Shown here piece after piece: positions 7,716 through 16,420 of a DNA stretch of 64,000 nucleotides (its first letter is position 1; each line of letters begins with the position of its first letter). Source of the stretch: Micromonospora olivasterospora (GTDB lineage: Bacteria > Actinomycetota > Actinomycetes > Mycobacteriales > Micromonosporaceae); contig NZ_VLKE01000001.1 of NCBI RefSeq assembly GCF_007830265.1, forward strand, positions 1,984,001-2,048,000, given 5' to 3'. The notes beneath the pieces were generated by a model that saw nothing but the letters and a program-made list of their open reading frames with translations, did not search any database and had not been told where the DNA came from. Both the position numbers and the translations under genes were made by a program.

Positions 7716-8824
7716 TGACCCTGCGGGTGAGCGGCAAGGTGGTGACCCCGACCGGCGTCGTTCGGCAGGGCTGCGTGGAACTGGAGGACGACCGGATCAC
7801 CGCGGTCGCCGAGTACCCGGCGGCGCGCGACGGCCACTGGGTCGTCCCCGGCTTCGTGGACATGCACACCCACGGCGGCGGCGGGCACACCTTCACCACC
7901 GGCGACGCCGACTCGGCCCGCGCGGCTGCGGCGTTCCACCTCCGGCACGGCACCACCACGCTGCTGGCGAGCCTGGTCAGCTCCCCGTTCGAGCTGATGC
8001 GCGACGCCACGGCGGCGTTCCGGCCGCTGGTCGCCGAGGGAGTGCTGGCCGGCGTCCACTTCGAGGGGCCGTACCTGTCCGCCGCCCGCTGCGGGGCGCA
8101 GAACCCGGAGTTCCTGCGCGACCCGTCCACGGAGGAGCTGGCCGCCCTGGTCGAGCTGGGCGAGGGAGCCGTCCGCATGGTCACCCTGGCTCCCGAGCGG
8201 GACGGCGCACTGGAGGCGATCAGGCTGCTCACCGCCCACCGCGTGGTCGCCGCGGTCGGGCACACCGACGCCACGTACGACCAGACGCGCGCCGCCGTGG
8301 CGGCCGGCGCGAGCGTCGGCACCCACCTGTTCAACGGCATGCGCCCGGTACACCACCGCGAGCCCGGCCCCGTGGTGGCCCTGCTGGACGCCCCGAACGT
8401 CGTGTGCGAGCTGGTGGCCGACGGGGTGCACCTGCACGACGGGACGCTGACCTTCGTCACCTCGACCGCGGGACCGGAGCGGGCCGCCCTGATCACCGAC
8501 GCGATGGCCGCCGCCGGGATGCCCGACGGCGAGTACGAGCTGGGCGGCCAGGCCGTCACCGTGGCCGACGGGGTGGCCCGCCTCGCCCGCGACGGCGCGA
8601 TCGCCGGCAGCACCCTCACCATGGACGCCGCACTCCGGCACGCCGTGCATGCCGGCATCCCGATGGCCGACGCCTGCCTGATGGTCGCCACCACTCCCGC
8701 CCGCGCGATCGGCCTCGGCGACCGGCTCGGCGCGCTCCAGGTCGGGCTCCGCGCCGACCTGGTCGTCCTCGACGACGACCTCAACGTACTCCGGGTGATG
8801 CGCGGCGGCGCCTGGGTGGAGTGA
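7715..8824 (+). CDS. nagA: N-acetylglucosamine-6-phosphate deacetylase
   Basis: 369 residues of the amidohydrolase TIM-barrel family. The metal and catalytic residues are recognisable: HTH at 51-53, Glu117 in HFEGPYLS, His183 in VGHTDATY, His204 in THLFNGM and the catalytic Asp262 in LITDAMAAAG. The reaction is GlcNAc-6-phosphate to GlcN6P plus acetate. The ATG overlaps the previous stop (TGATG), so translation is coupled to the kinase. The three genes make a complete cytoplasmic GlcNAc utilisation pathway. The multi-sugar ATPase MsiK at 23 kb could energise uptake. Confidence 0.93.
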   Translation: MTLRVSGKVVTPTGVVRQGCVELEDDRITAVAEYPAARDGHWVVPGFVDMHTHGGGGHTFTTGDADSARAAAAFHLRHGTTTLLASLVSSPFELMRDATAAFRPLVAEGVLAGVHFEGPYLSAARCGAQNPEFLRDPSTEELAALVELGEGAVRMVTLAPERDGALEAIRLLTAHRVVAAVGHTDATYDQTRAAVAAGASVGTHLFNGMRPVHHREPGPVVALLDAPNVVCELVADGVHLHDGTLTFVTSTAGPERAALITDAMAAAGMPDGEYELGGQAVTVADGVARLARDGAIAGSTLTMDAALRHAVHAGIPMADACLMVATTPARAIGLGDRLGALQVGLRADLVVLDDDLNVLRVMRGGAWVE

Positions 8825-8859
8825 CACCAGCGACGTCGCCGCGTGGGCCGGCGGCGCCG

Positions 8860-10083
8860 TCAGTCGGCCGGGTGCACCTCGACGCCGAGGACGGCCTGCT
8901 CGTCCGGGCGGTGCACCAGCACGTCCGACAGGAACGACTGCACCGCGGGGCCCATGCCGACGTCCCGGCCGGCCTTCTCCGACAGCAGCCACTTGTGCTC
9001 GATGAGCTGGGTGAACAGCTCCTGCGGCTCCAGCTTGCGGCGCAGGTGCGCCGGCACCGCCCGGACCACCGGCTCGAAGACCTCGGTGAGCCAGCGGTGC
9101 GCCGCCTGCTGCTCGTCGGTCAGGTCGCTCTCGGCCCGGTAGGCGTCCAGGTCGTTGAGGAGCTTGCGGGCCTGGTTCTCCTCGGCGTCGAGGCCGGTGA
9201 GTCGGAGCAGCCGGCGGCTGTGGTAGCCGGCGTCGACCACCTTCGGCCGGACCAGGTAGCGGCCGTCGGAGACGGTCGACATGGCCACCTCGGCCACGTC
9301 GAAGCCCAGCTCGTTGAGGCGGCGGATCCGGCGCTCGATGTCGTGCCGGGCGTCCCGCTCGACCTGCTGCTCGTACGTGACCTCGTGCCAGAGCCGCTCG
9401 TAGCGCTGCACGACCTCCTCGCAGACCACCTCCGGGTCGATCGACTCGTGCAGCAGGCCCGCGGCCTGGAGGTCCAGCGCCTCACCGAAGATGTTGACCC
9501 GCGCGATCTCCACGTCCTCGCCCCGCTGGCCGTTGGAGAGGGAGGTGCGCAGGGCCCCGGTCTCGGCGTCGACGAGATACGCGGCGAACGCGCCGGCGTC
9601 CCGCCGAAACAGGGTGTTCGACAGCGAGCAGTCACCCCAGAAGAAGCCGGTCAGGTGCATCCGGACCAGCAGCACCGCCAGCGCGTCGAGCAGCCGGCCC
9701 ATCGTCTCCGGGCGCAGCGTCTGGGAGAACAGCGCCCGGTACGGCAGGGAGAACTGGAGGTGCCGGGTGATCAGCACCGGGTCGAGCGGCTCCCCGTCGT
9801 CGGTCTGCCGGTCGGCGACGATGGCCACCGCCTCCACCGCGGGGAAGTCGATCCGCTCCAGCGCGCGGAGCAGGTCGTACTCCCGTTCGGCGACCCGCTC
9901 GCCGGTCTCCTTCACCGCGTACACGTACCCGCCGAGGCGGACGAACCGGACGATGTGCCGGGAGATGCCCTGCGGCAGCGCCACCAGGTGCTCGGCAGGC
10001 CACTCCTCCAGCGGGGTCGACCAGGGCAGGTCGAGCAGCGCCGGGTCCACGAGGGCAGAGGTGATCCGCACGTCGACAAGCAT
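8860..10083 (-). CDS. DUF4032 protein with kinase-like fold
   Basis: 407 residues matching the actinobacterial DUF4032 family. The central part resembles Rio/Kdo-type kinases: YVYAVKET with the ATP-binding lysine and glutamate region, HLTGFFWGDCSLSNTLFR as a catalytic loop (D-x-x-x-x-N spacing) and VDAETGALR in place of the DFG-like metal site. The C-terminal half is the DUF4032 domain proper. Substrate and role are unknown. It converges with nagA, leaving only 35 bases between them. ATG 10083 is the first good start, and no operon partner is evident. Confidence 0.8.
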   Translation of the reverse strand: MLVDVRITSALVDPALLDLPWSTPLEEWPAEHLVALPQGISRHIVRFVRLGGYVYAVKETGERVAEREYDLLRALERIDFPAVEAVAIVADRQTDDGEPLDPVLITRHLQFSLPYRALFSQTLRPETMGRLLDALAVLLVRMHLTGFFWGDCSLSNTLFRRDAGAFAAYLVDAETGALRTSLSNGQRGEDVEIARVNIFGEALDLQAAGLLHESIDPEVVCEEVVQRYERLWHEVTYEQQVERDARHDIERRIRRLNELGFDVAEVAMSTVSDGRYLVRPKVVDAGYHSRRLLRLTGLDAEENQARKLLNDLDAYRAESDLTDEQQAAHRWLTEVFEPVVRAVPAHLRRKLEPQELFTQLIEHKWLLSEKAGRDVGMGPAVQSFLSDVLVHRPDEQAVLGVEVHPAD

Positions 10084-10161
10084 GACGGCTGGTTCCGCCG
10101 AGCGCCTCCCATCGTGGCTCGCCCCACAGCCCGCCGGTCGCGGGGCCGGTAGCGTGGTCGG

Positions 10162-10920
10162 GTGCAGAAGACCAGGACCGTACGGCTGCGGCCGGTGCGC
10201 CCGGCCGGCTGGTGGTTCGACGCGCTGCTGCTCGCCGGCTTCGCCGCGATCACCCTCGCCCTGGCCGAGGGAGCGCTGCTCGGCCTCGACCTAGCGGTGA
10301 GCCGGTGGGCCTTCGCCCACGACCCGGCGCCGCTCTACTGGGCCGCCCGGATGTTCAACCTGCTCGGGCAGGGCGGCTGGCTGCTCATGCCGGTGTCCGG
10401 GGCGCTGGCGGCGGCCGTCGCGTGGCGGCAGCACTCCGTCCGGCCGCTGCTGCCGCTGGCCGGGGCGTTCGTGCTGCTGTACCTGACCGTCGGACCGTTG
10501 AAGCTGTGGACCGACCGGGCCGCCCCGAGCGCCACCGTGAAGAAGCCGTTCCTGCCGCCCGCCCAGGCGGTACGGATCTTCAACGAGCAACTGCCCGCCG
10601 ACGCGTACTCGATGTCGTACCCGTCGGGGCACGTCGCGAACGCGATCGTCTGGTACGGGGTGATCGCCGTGCTGCTCGCCGCGCTGACCGCCGGACGGCT
10701 GCACCCGGCCGCGTACCGGCTGGTCCGGTTCGCACCGCCGGCGATCCTGCTGGTCACCACCACCTACCTGAACTTCCACTGGCTCACCGACGGGCTGGCC
10801 GCGCTGCTGCTCGGGCTGTTCCTCGACCGGCTGCTGCACCGGGTGCCCTGGGACGACCTGCCGCTGCCCCGCCGGCTGGGCGGCTGGGATCGTCCCGCGC
10901 TGTTCACCTCGACCCTCTAG
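10162..10920 (+). CDS. PAP2 superfamily membrane phosphatase
   Basis: 252 residues with about six membrane helices. The three PAP2 signature blocks are present: KLWTDRAAPS (K-x6-RP-like), YPSGHVANAI (PSGH) and a final NFHWLTDGLAALLLG replacing SR-x5-H-x3-D. The arginine and final histidine are partly degenerate, so activity on lipid pyrophosphates is likely but not certain. The GTG start at 10162 lies six bases after TAGCGT (10150-10155), the leaderless-promoter arrangement repeated in this window. The next gene starts 10 bases after its stop. Confidence 0.78.
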   Translation: MQKTRTVRLRPVRPAGWWFDALLLAGFAAITLALAEGALLGLDLAVSRWAFAHDPAPLYWAARMFNLLGQGGWLLMPVSGALAAAVAWRQHSVRPLLPLAGAFVLLYLTVGPLKLWTDRAAPSATVKKPFLPPAQAVRIFNEQLPADAYSMSYPSGHVANAIVWYGVIAVLLAALTAGRLHPAAYRLVRFAPPAILLVTTTYLNFHWLTDGLAALLLGLFLDRLLHRVPWDDLPLPRRLGGWDRPALFTSTL

Positions 10921-10930
10921 GGTCCGGTCT

Positions 10931-12175
10931 GTGGAAGGGTTGACGCGGCGGTTGGGCGTACCCGATGCGGTGGTCGTGGGTCTGGGGTCGATGCTCGGCG
11001 CGGGCGTCTTCGTGGTCTTCGCGCCGGCGACCGCGGCGGCCGGCGGGCCCGGACTGCTCGTCGCGCTCGCCGTCGCCGGCCTCGTCGCCTTCTGCAACGC
11101 GACCAGCTCGGCCCGGCTGGCGGTCCGCTACCCCGAGTCCGGCGGCACGTACGTCTACGGTCGCGAACGCCTCGGCCCGTTCGCCGGCTTCCTCGCCGGC
11201 TGGGGATTCGTGGTCGGCAAGACGGCGAGCTGCGCGGCGATGGCGCTGACCATCGGGGCGTACCTGTGGCCCGGGCGGGCCCGGCTCGTCGCGGTGGCCG
11301 CGGTGGTCGCGGTGACCGCCGTGAACCTGCGCGGCATCGGCAAGACCGCGACGGCCACGAAGGTCCTGGTCGGCGTGGTGCTGGCCGTGCTCGCCCTGGT
11401 CGCGACGACCGGCCTGGTCGGCGGCGGGTTCACCCCGGCCCGGCTCGGCGGCCCCGGCGATGTCGGGGCGCACGGCGTGCTCGCCGCCGCCGGGCTGCTG
11501 TTCTTCGCGTTCGCCGGGTACGCCCGGATCGCCACCCTCGGCGAGGAGGTACGCGACCCGGAGCGCACGATCCCCCGGGCGGTGCCGCTGGCGCTCGGCG
11601 TCGTGCTGGCGATCTACCTGGTGCTGGCGGTGGTCGCGCTCGGCGTGCTCGGGGCCGACCGGCTGGCCGGGTCGGCCGCGCCGCTGGCCGACGTGGTGAC
11701 CGCCGCCGGGCTGCCCGGCCTGGCCTGGGTGGTCCGCGCCGGGGCGACCGTCGCGGTGACCGGCGTGCTGCTCTCGCTGCTCGCCGGGGTCGGCCGGACG
11801 GCGCTGGCGATGGCCCGCCGCCGGGACCTGCCGCACGCGCTGGCCGCCGTCGACGCCGTGCACCGGGTGCCGCGCCGGGCGGAGCTGGCGGTGGCCGCGG
11901 TGGTGGCGCTGGTGGTCGCGGCCGGCGACGTACGCGGGGCGATCGGCTTCTCCAGCTGCACCGTGCTGGTCTACTACGCGATCACCAACGCGGCGGCGCT
12001 CACCCTGGGCCGGGACCCGGCACGGCGGCTGCCCGTGCGGCTGCTCGCCGCGCTGGGGCTGGTCGGCTGCGTGACGCTCGCGGTGAGCCTGCCGGCGGCC
12101 AGCGTCCTCGCCGGCGCCGGCGTGCTCGCCCTCGGCGCCGCCTGGTACGCGCTGCGCCGCCGCCTCGGCCGCTGA
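10931..12175 (+). CDS. APC family amino acid/amine permease
   Basis: 414 residues with about 12 hydrophobic segments. The first helix, VVVGLGSMLGAGVFVVF, carries the G-S-x-x-G-A-G substrate loop of the amino acid-polyamine-organocation family, followed by YPESGGTYVYGRE. The transported substrate cannot be inferred. The GTG start is seven bases after TAGGGT (10918-10923), and the first three bases of that box are the TAG stop codon of the PAP2 gene. Thus the stop codon doubles as part of a promoter, and the gene may be transcribed independently as a leaderless message. Confidence 0.85.
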   Translation: MEGLTRRLGVPDAVVVGLGSMLGAGVFVVFAPATAAAGGPGLLVALAVAGLVAFCNATSSARLAVRYPESGGTYVYGRERLGPFAGFLAGWGFVVGKTASCAAMALTIGAYLWPGRARLVAVAAVVAVTAVNLRGIGKTATATKVLVGVVLAVLALVATTGLVGGGFTPARLGGPGDVGAHGVLAAAGLLFFAFAGYARIATLGEEVRDPERTIPRAVPLALGVVLAIYLVLAVVALGVLGADRLAGSAAPLADVVTAAGLPGLAWVVRAGATVAVTGVLLSLLAGVGRTALAMARRRDLPHALAAVDAVHRVPRRAELAVAAVVALVVAAGDVRGAIGFSSCTVLVYYAITNAAALTLGRDPARRLPVRLLAALGLVGCVTLAVSLPAASVLAGAGVLALGAAWYALRRRLGR

Positions 12176-12185
12176 CCGGGTGACG

Positions 12186-12199
12186 CCGCCCCGGGGCGG
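12186..12199. terminator. Possible bidirectional terminator hairpin
   Basis: CCGCCCCGGGGCGG is a perfect 14-bp palindrome between the convergent APC permease and RCK-domain genes. It has no U tract, and its loop would require opening of the central pairs. It is the only structure in the 46-base gap. Confidence 0.3.
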
Positions 12200-12221
12200 T
12201 CGGCGCCGGCCGAGCCTCCGC

Positions 12222-14018
12222 TCACTGCTCGCCGGCCCTCGGCAGGGGCGCGCCACCCGGGGCGTCGGGCAGGTGGGCAGGCGGGGACGGGGCGGTCTCG
12301 CGGAGCAGCGCGGTCAGCCCGGCCCGGCGGGCCACCACGGTCAGCCGGTCCCCCGCCGTGATCACCAGGCGGGGGTCGCCGAACCAGTCCGCCTTCTGCC
12401 CGGCGCGGGCGTGCGCGAGCAGGCGTACCGCGCCGGGGCGGGCCACGGCGGCGAGCGGGCGCCCGTCCAGCGGCGACCCGGCGGCCACCGACACCTCCGT
12501 GACCAGCAGCGCGTGCCGGCGCACCGGGATGGTGGCGATCACCGCCCGGTCGAGCAGCGCGGCGGCGAACGACGGCGCGGCCAGGTACGACACGCTGCGC
12601 GAGATGCCGATGCCGAACGCCCTCTGGACGCGCTCGGCGAAGTCGCCGTCGAACAGGCGCAGCACCACCCGCAGGTCCGGGTTGAACCCCCGGGCGTTCA
12701 GCGCCGCGCGGAGGTTGGCCCCGTCGTCGGTGGAGACCACGACCAGGGCCTGGCAGGTCTCCACGGAGGCGGACCGCAGGGTCGCCTCCAGCGCCGCGTC
12801 GCCGACCACCAGCGGCACGCCGATCCGGTGCGCCAGCGCGGCGCCGCGCGCCTCCGGGTTCTTGTCGATGGCCACCACCTCGACGCCGAAGTCGTGCAGC
12901 TGGGCCATCACCCGGGTGCCGATGTTGCCGAGGCCGACCACCACGATGTGCCCGGACCGGTGCGGCTGGAGCCGGCCGGTGTGCAGGGCCAGCCGGGCGT
13001 TGACGATGCCGTCGACCACCACGGCGGTGATCAGCGGGATCAGCGCGAGCCCGGCCAGGTTCAGCACCACCTGCATGATCTGCGCGGCGACCGGCTTGTC
13101 GAGGTTCGGGTCCTCGCCGGTGAGCGTGGTGACCAGGGTGAGGTAGAGCGCGTCGGCCCAGCCGACGTGCGCGGCCCGGGCGTTGAGCCAGCCCAGCACG
13201 GTGATGACGGCGAGCAGCACCAGCACCGCGACGCCGACCTTGCGGGTGGCGAAGCTGCGGACCGCCCGCAGCAGCACCGCGACCGGCCGGCGGCGCCGCC
13301 TGGCCCGGGCCAGGCGGCGGGCGGCCCGCCTGGTGCCGGGCGACTGGCCGGTCGGCTCGGCGAGCACCAGGTCGGCGGTGGACTCGTCGGCGGGCAGCAG
13401 GTGGACGCGCGCCGGATCGCTGGTGTCGGCGACCCCGCAGACCACGTCCTGCGGGCGCACGTCGGCGCGGCGGGCGACGTAGAGGGTCCGCCCGGCGTGC
13501 CGGAAGTGGGTCAGGTCGACCTCGCCGAGCGCGGCGGCCACGAACGCGGGGGCCGCCATCGACGCGTCGGAGAGCACCGCCGAGTCGGGGAAGAGCTGCC
13601 GCAGGCCGTTGGCCAGGCTGGTGTTGAACATCCGCACGACCAGGCGCAGCCGGGGCTCGACCTCCTGGGCGCAGAGCGCGGCGTGCATGTTGCCCACGTC
13701 GTCCTGGTGCAGCAGGGCCAGCCCGTCGGCGCCGGCCAGCCCGGCCCGCCGGAACGTCGCCTCGTCGAGCCGGTCCGCCCGGACCACCTGGACGCCGTCG
13801 AGATCCCGGCCGTCCGGGCCGTCCGAGCGGCGGCGCTCCGGCACCACCAGCGTGATCCGTACGGGGCCGGACTCCAGCTCGGTGGCGAGCAGCGCCTTCA
13901 CCACCCAGTACGCCAGCGGGTCGGACCCGCAGACGACGTAGTGGGGACGGTGTTCCCCGTTCATCCGTAGCCGCCAGCCCGTCGCGCGGCGTGCCCGGTC
14001 GCGCAGCGGCTCCCCCAT
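12222..14018 (-). CDS. Two-RCK-domain membrane protein, K+ channel-like but without a canonical selectivity filter
   Basis: 598 residues. The first NAD-binding RCK/TrkA-N domain has YVVCGSDPLAYWVVKALL. A basic linker is followed by a membrane segment (VGVAVLVLLAVITVLGWL), a pore-like loop and a second helix, then the second RCK domain with HIVVVGLGNIGTRVMAQL and TrkA-C-like ends. Where K+ channels have TVGYG, this protein reads LVTTLTGEDPNLDK, so K+ conduction is doubtful. I chose ATG 14018 because TACCAT stands seven bases upstream. Function may be ligand-gated ion flux or sensing. Related actinobacterial proteins are annotated as NAD-binding or potassium transporter TrkA. Confidence 0.8.
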   Translation of the reverse strand: MGEPLRDRARRATGWRLRMNGEHRPHYVVCGSDPLAYWVVKALLATELESGPVRITLVVPERRRSDGPDGRDLDGVQVVRADRLDEATFRRAGLAGADGLALLHQDDVGNMHAALCAQEVEPRLRLVVRMFNTSLANGLRQLFPDSAVLSDASMAAPAFVAAALGEVDLTHFRHAGRTLYVARRADVRPQDVVCGVADTSDPARVHLLPADESTADLVLAEPTGQSPGTRRAARRLARARRRRRPVAVLLRAVRSFATRKVGVAVLVLLAVITVLGWLNARAAHVGWADALYLTLVTTLTGEDPNLDKPVAAQIMQVVLNLAGLALIPLITAVVVDGIVNARLALHTGRLQPHRSGHIVVVGLGNIGTRVMAQLHDFGVEVVAIDKNPEARGAALAHRIGVPLVVGDAALEATLRSASVETCQALVVVSTDDGANLRAALNARGFNPDLRVVLRLFDGDFAERVQRAFGIGISRSVSYLAAPSFAAALLDRAVIATIPVRRHALLVTEVSVAAGSPLDGRPLAAVARPGAVRLLAHARAGQKADWFGDPRLVITAGDRLTVVARRAGLTALLRETAPSPPAHLPDAPGGAPLPRAGEQ

Positions 14019-14103
14019 GCGCCGAATGGTAGTCAAGGGCCGAAAGCCGGCGCAGCCCCACGATCAGGAACCTACCGGGTACGGCGGCGGGTAGAACGGT
14101 GGC

Positions 14104-14583
14104 ATGCAGACGTTCCTGCCGTACCCGGACTTCCTGGCCAGCGCCCGGAGCCTGGACCAGAAGCGGCTCGGCAAGCAGCGGGTGGAGGCCATCCAGGTGC
14201 TGCGGGGGCTGACGTGGCCGACGTACGGCTGGCGCAACCACCCGGCGGTCAGGATGTGGGCCGGGTACGAGGAGGCACTGGTCCGGTACGGGCTGGACGT
14301 CTGCGCGGTCTGGTGCGAGCCCGGCCGGGCCGACACCTGCGCGACGACCCTGACCACCGACCTCGCCGCCGCCTGCGGCGTCGCCACGGTACGCACCCAG
14401 CCGGAGCTGGCCGAGGCCGGCGAGCTGCCGCCCTGGCTGGGCCGCGAGGACCTGCACCGCAGCCACCGCTCCTCCCTGCTGCGCAAGGATCCCGAGCACT
14501 ACGGGCGGCTGTTCGGCGACGTACCGCCCGACCTGGAGTACGTCTGGCCCGCCTCGGACCGCCCCCGCCGCTGCCCGGCGTGA
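14104..14583 (+). CDS. Pyrimidine dimer DNA glycosylase-like protein (MSMEG_6728 family)
   Basis: 159 residues. The start MQTFLPYPDFLASARSLDQK with RLGKQRVEAIQVL and the downstream WRNHPAVRMWAGYE block match the actinobacterial MSMEG_6728 family, which is related to T4 endonuclease V-type pyrimidine dimer glycosylases. A late HRSHRSSLLRKDPEHY segment is also typical. The probable role is base excision of UV-damaged DNA, but this is by family only. It diverges from the RCK-domain gene and is followed four bases after its stop by the CrtU-like desaturase gene. Confidence 0.75.
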   Translation: MQTFLPYPDFLASARSLDQKRLGKQRVEAIQVLRGLTWPTYGWRNHPAVRMWAGYEEALVRYGLDVCAVWCEPGRADTCATTLTTDLAAACGVATVRTQPELAEAGELPPWLGREDLHRSHRSSLLRKDPEHYGRLFGDVPPDLEYVWPASDRPRRCPA

Positions 14584-14587
14584 CCGG

Positions 14588-16117
14588 ATGGACGTGTCGC
14601 GGATCGTCGGCCGCCTCGTCGGCGTACGACAGCACGTGGTGGACCCGGGCGGCGGTGGTGCGCCCCGCGTGCCGGAACCGGTCGCGGCCCTGGTGGTCGG
14701 CGGCGGGATCGCCGGCATGTCGGCGGCCGTGGTGCTCGCCGAGCGCGGGGTGAGCGTGACGGTGCTGGAGGCGGCCGCGACGCTCGGCGGCCGGCTGGGC
14801 GCGTGGCCGGAGACACTGGCCGACGGCACGCCGCAGGCGGTCGAGCACGGCTTCCACGCGTTCTTCCGGCAGTACTACAACTGGCGCTCGATCCTGCGCC
14901 GGGGGGACCCCCGGCTGGGCTTCCTGCGGCCGGTCCCCGGCTACCCGGTCGTGTCGGCGCGGTGGCCGGAGGAGGAGTTCGGCCGGCTGCCGCCTGCCCC
15001 GCCGGCGAACCTGCTCGCCCTGCTGCTGCGCAGCCCCAGCGTGCGCCCGCGCGACCTGCGCGCGATGGACCGGGACGCCGCGCTGCCGCTGCTCGCCTAC
15101 CACCCCGTGCGCACGTACGCGGAGCTGGACGGCGTCACCGCGGAGGAACTGCTCGACTCGTTGCGGCTGCCGGACCGGGCCCGGGCGATGCTCTTCGAGG
15201 TCTTCGCGCACTCGTTCTTCAACCACGAGGCGGAGATGTCGGCCGCCGAACTGGTCGCCCAGTTCCACTTCTACCTGCTGGGCAACCCGGAGGGGCTGGC
15301 CTTCGACTGCCCGGACGAGGACCACGCCACCGCGATCTGGCGGCCGCTGGCCCGGTACGTGGAGGGGCGCGGCGGGCGGGTGCTCACCGGGGCCGCCGCC
15401 GGCCGGGTGGAGCGGGGCCCGGACGGCTGGCGGGTGACCACGGCCGACGGCGCCTCGTACGCGGCCCGGCACCTGGTGCTCGCCGTCGACCCGCCCGCGC
15501 TGGCCGCGCTCGTTGCGGGCTCCCCCGGGCTGGCCGGTGCCGCGCCGCGACTGGTGGCGCGGATGCCCGCGTTCGGCGTGCCCGGCCCGCCGTACGCGGT
15601 GGCGCGGTACTGGTGCGACGGGGACGTCGACGCCGGCCGGGCGGTGTTCAGCGGGGTGTCCCGGCAGCCGACCCTGGACTCGGTGACCCTGTACCACCGG
15701 CTGGAGCGCGAGGCCCGCCGCTGGGCGGAGCGCGCCGGCGGTGCGGTGGTCGAGCTGCACGCGTACGCCTGCGAGCCGGACGTGCCGGCCGACGAGTTGG
15801 CCCGGCGGATGTGGGGCGAGCTGGCCGTGCTCTGGCCGGAGGCGGCCCGGCTGCGGATCCGGGAGCTGCGGGCCCGGGTGGCGGCCCAGGCCCCGGCGTT
15901 CGGCCCGGGCAGCCACGCGGGGCGGCCGGGGGTACGCACCGAGGCCGCAGGGCTCTACCTGGCCGGCGACGGAATCCGGACGGATTTCCCGAGCGCGCTG
16001 ATGGAGCGGGCGGCGGCGACCGGGATCGTCGCCGCGAACCACATCCTGCGGGCCGCGGGCGCGGCGGCGGAGCCCGTCCGCTCGGTCCGCCCCCGCGGCC
16101 TGCTCGCCCGACGATGA
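14588..16117 (+). CDS. FAD-dependent carotenoid desaturase, CrtU (isorenieratene synthase)-like
   Basis: 509 residues. The dinucleotide motif VVGGGIAGMSAAVVLAERG is followed by LGGRLGAWP and VEHGFHAFFRQYYNWRSI, a block characteristic of the desaturase part of CrtU-type enzymes. FEVFAHSFFNHEAEMSAAEL is the second family block, and GLYLAGDGIRTDFPSALMER the C-terminal FAD site. CrtU converts beta-carotene end rings to aromatic phi rings. No crtE, crtB, crtI or crtY gene is nearby, so the substrate could differ. Start ATG 14588 follows the glycosylase stop by four bases. A long palindromic repeat lies just past the gene. Confidence 0.75.
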   Translation: MDVSRIVGRLVGVRQHVVDPGGGGAPRVPEPVAALVVGGGIAGMSAAVVLAERGVSVTVLEAAATLGGRLGAWPETLADGTPQAVEHGFHAFFRQYYNWRSILRRGDPRLGFLRPVPGYPVVSARWPEEEFGRLPPAPPANLLALLLRSPSVRPRDLRAMDRDAALPLLAYHPVRTYAELDGVTAEELLDSLRLPDRARAMLFEVFAHSFFNHEAEMSAAELVAQFHFYLLGNPEGLAFDCPDEDHATAIWRPLARYVEGRGGRVLTGAAAGRVERGPDGWRVTTADGASYAARHLVLAVDPPALAALVAGSPGLAGAAPRLVARMPAFGVPGPPYAVARYWCDGDVDAGRAVFSGVSRQPTLDSVTLYHRLEREARRWAERAGGAVVELHAYACEPDVPADELARRMWGELAVLWPEAARLRIRELRARVAAQAPAFGPGSHAGRPGVRTEAAGLYLAGDGIRTDFPSALMERAAATGIVAANHILRAAGAAAEPVRSVRPRGLLARR

Positions 16118-16135
16118 CCCGGCGGGCGTCACTTA

Positions 16136-16213
16136 CCCGCGATCTTGCACTTGCTGCCCCGATAAAAGGCAGCAAATCACTCATATCGGGGGCCGGAAGT
16201 GCAAGATCGCGGG
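16136..16213. repeat. REP-like palindromic element with nested alternative hairpins
   Basis: Perfect 17-bp inverted arms, CCCGCGATCTTGCACTT (16136-16152) and its complement (16197-16213), enclose 44 bases. The interior contains two overlapping pairings: GCTGCC (16153-16158) with GGCAGC (16168-16173), or CCCCGATA (16157-16164) with TATCGGGG (16184-16191). Elements with the GCGATCTTGCACTT core recur between genes in Micromonosporaceae as far as I recall; only one copy is in this window. Confidence 0.75.
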
Positions 16214-16246
16214 GACCGTGGGCGGGCTGCGGCGGATCGAAATGCG

Positions 16247-16276
16247 TTGCCCGCCTCGCGCTCGCCGACCTACCGT
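16247..16276 (+). promoter_or_regulatory. Predicted promoter of the HNH endonuclease transcript
   Basis: TTGCCC (16247-16252) and TACCGT (16271-16276) are separated by 18 bases, a good sigma-70-like arrangement for an actinomycete. Transcription would start near 16283, giving a leader of about 220 bases before the HNH start codon. Confidence 0.5.
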
Positions 16277-16313
16277 GATCGCGCAAGGTCAACCAGTACG
16301 CCGGGAGCAGGCC

Positions 16314-16403
16314 ATGCCGTTGTCGCACGTCACGAGCGTGCCGTCGATGCTGCCCGTCGACGGTTGCCGATCCGAAGGTCCCCGGGGCGGGTGGCCCGAC
16401 TGA
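16314..16403 (+). CDS. Possible upstream leader peptide (29 residues)
   Basis: An ATG preceded by GGGAG opens 29 codons and ends with TGA at 16401-16403, about 97 bases before the HNH gene. The peptide contains MPLSHVTSVPSMLPVDG and has no known domain. It lies inside the predicted 5' leader and directly ahead of two hairpins, which would suit translation-coupled control. Chance cannot be excluded. Confidence 0.3.
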   Translation: MPLSHVTSVPSMLPVDGCRSEGPRGGWPD

Positions 16404-16420
16404 CGCGTGCCCGCACGCGT

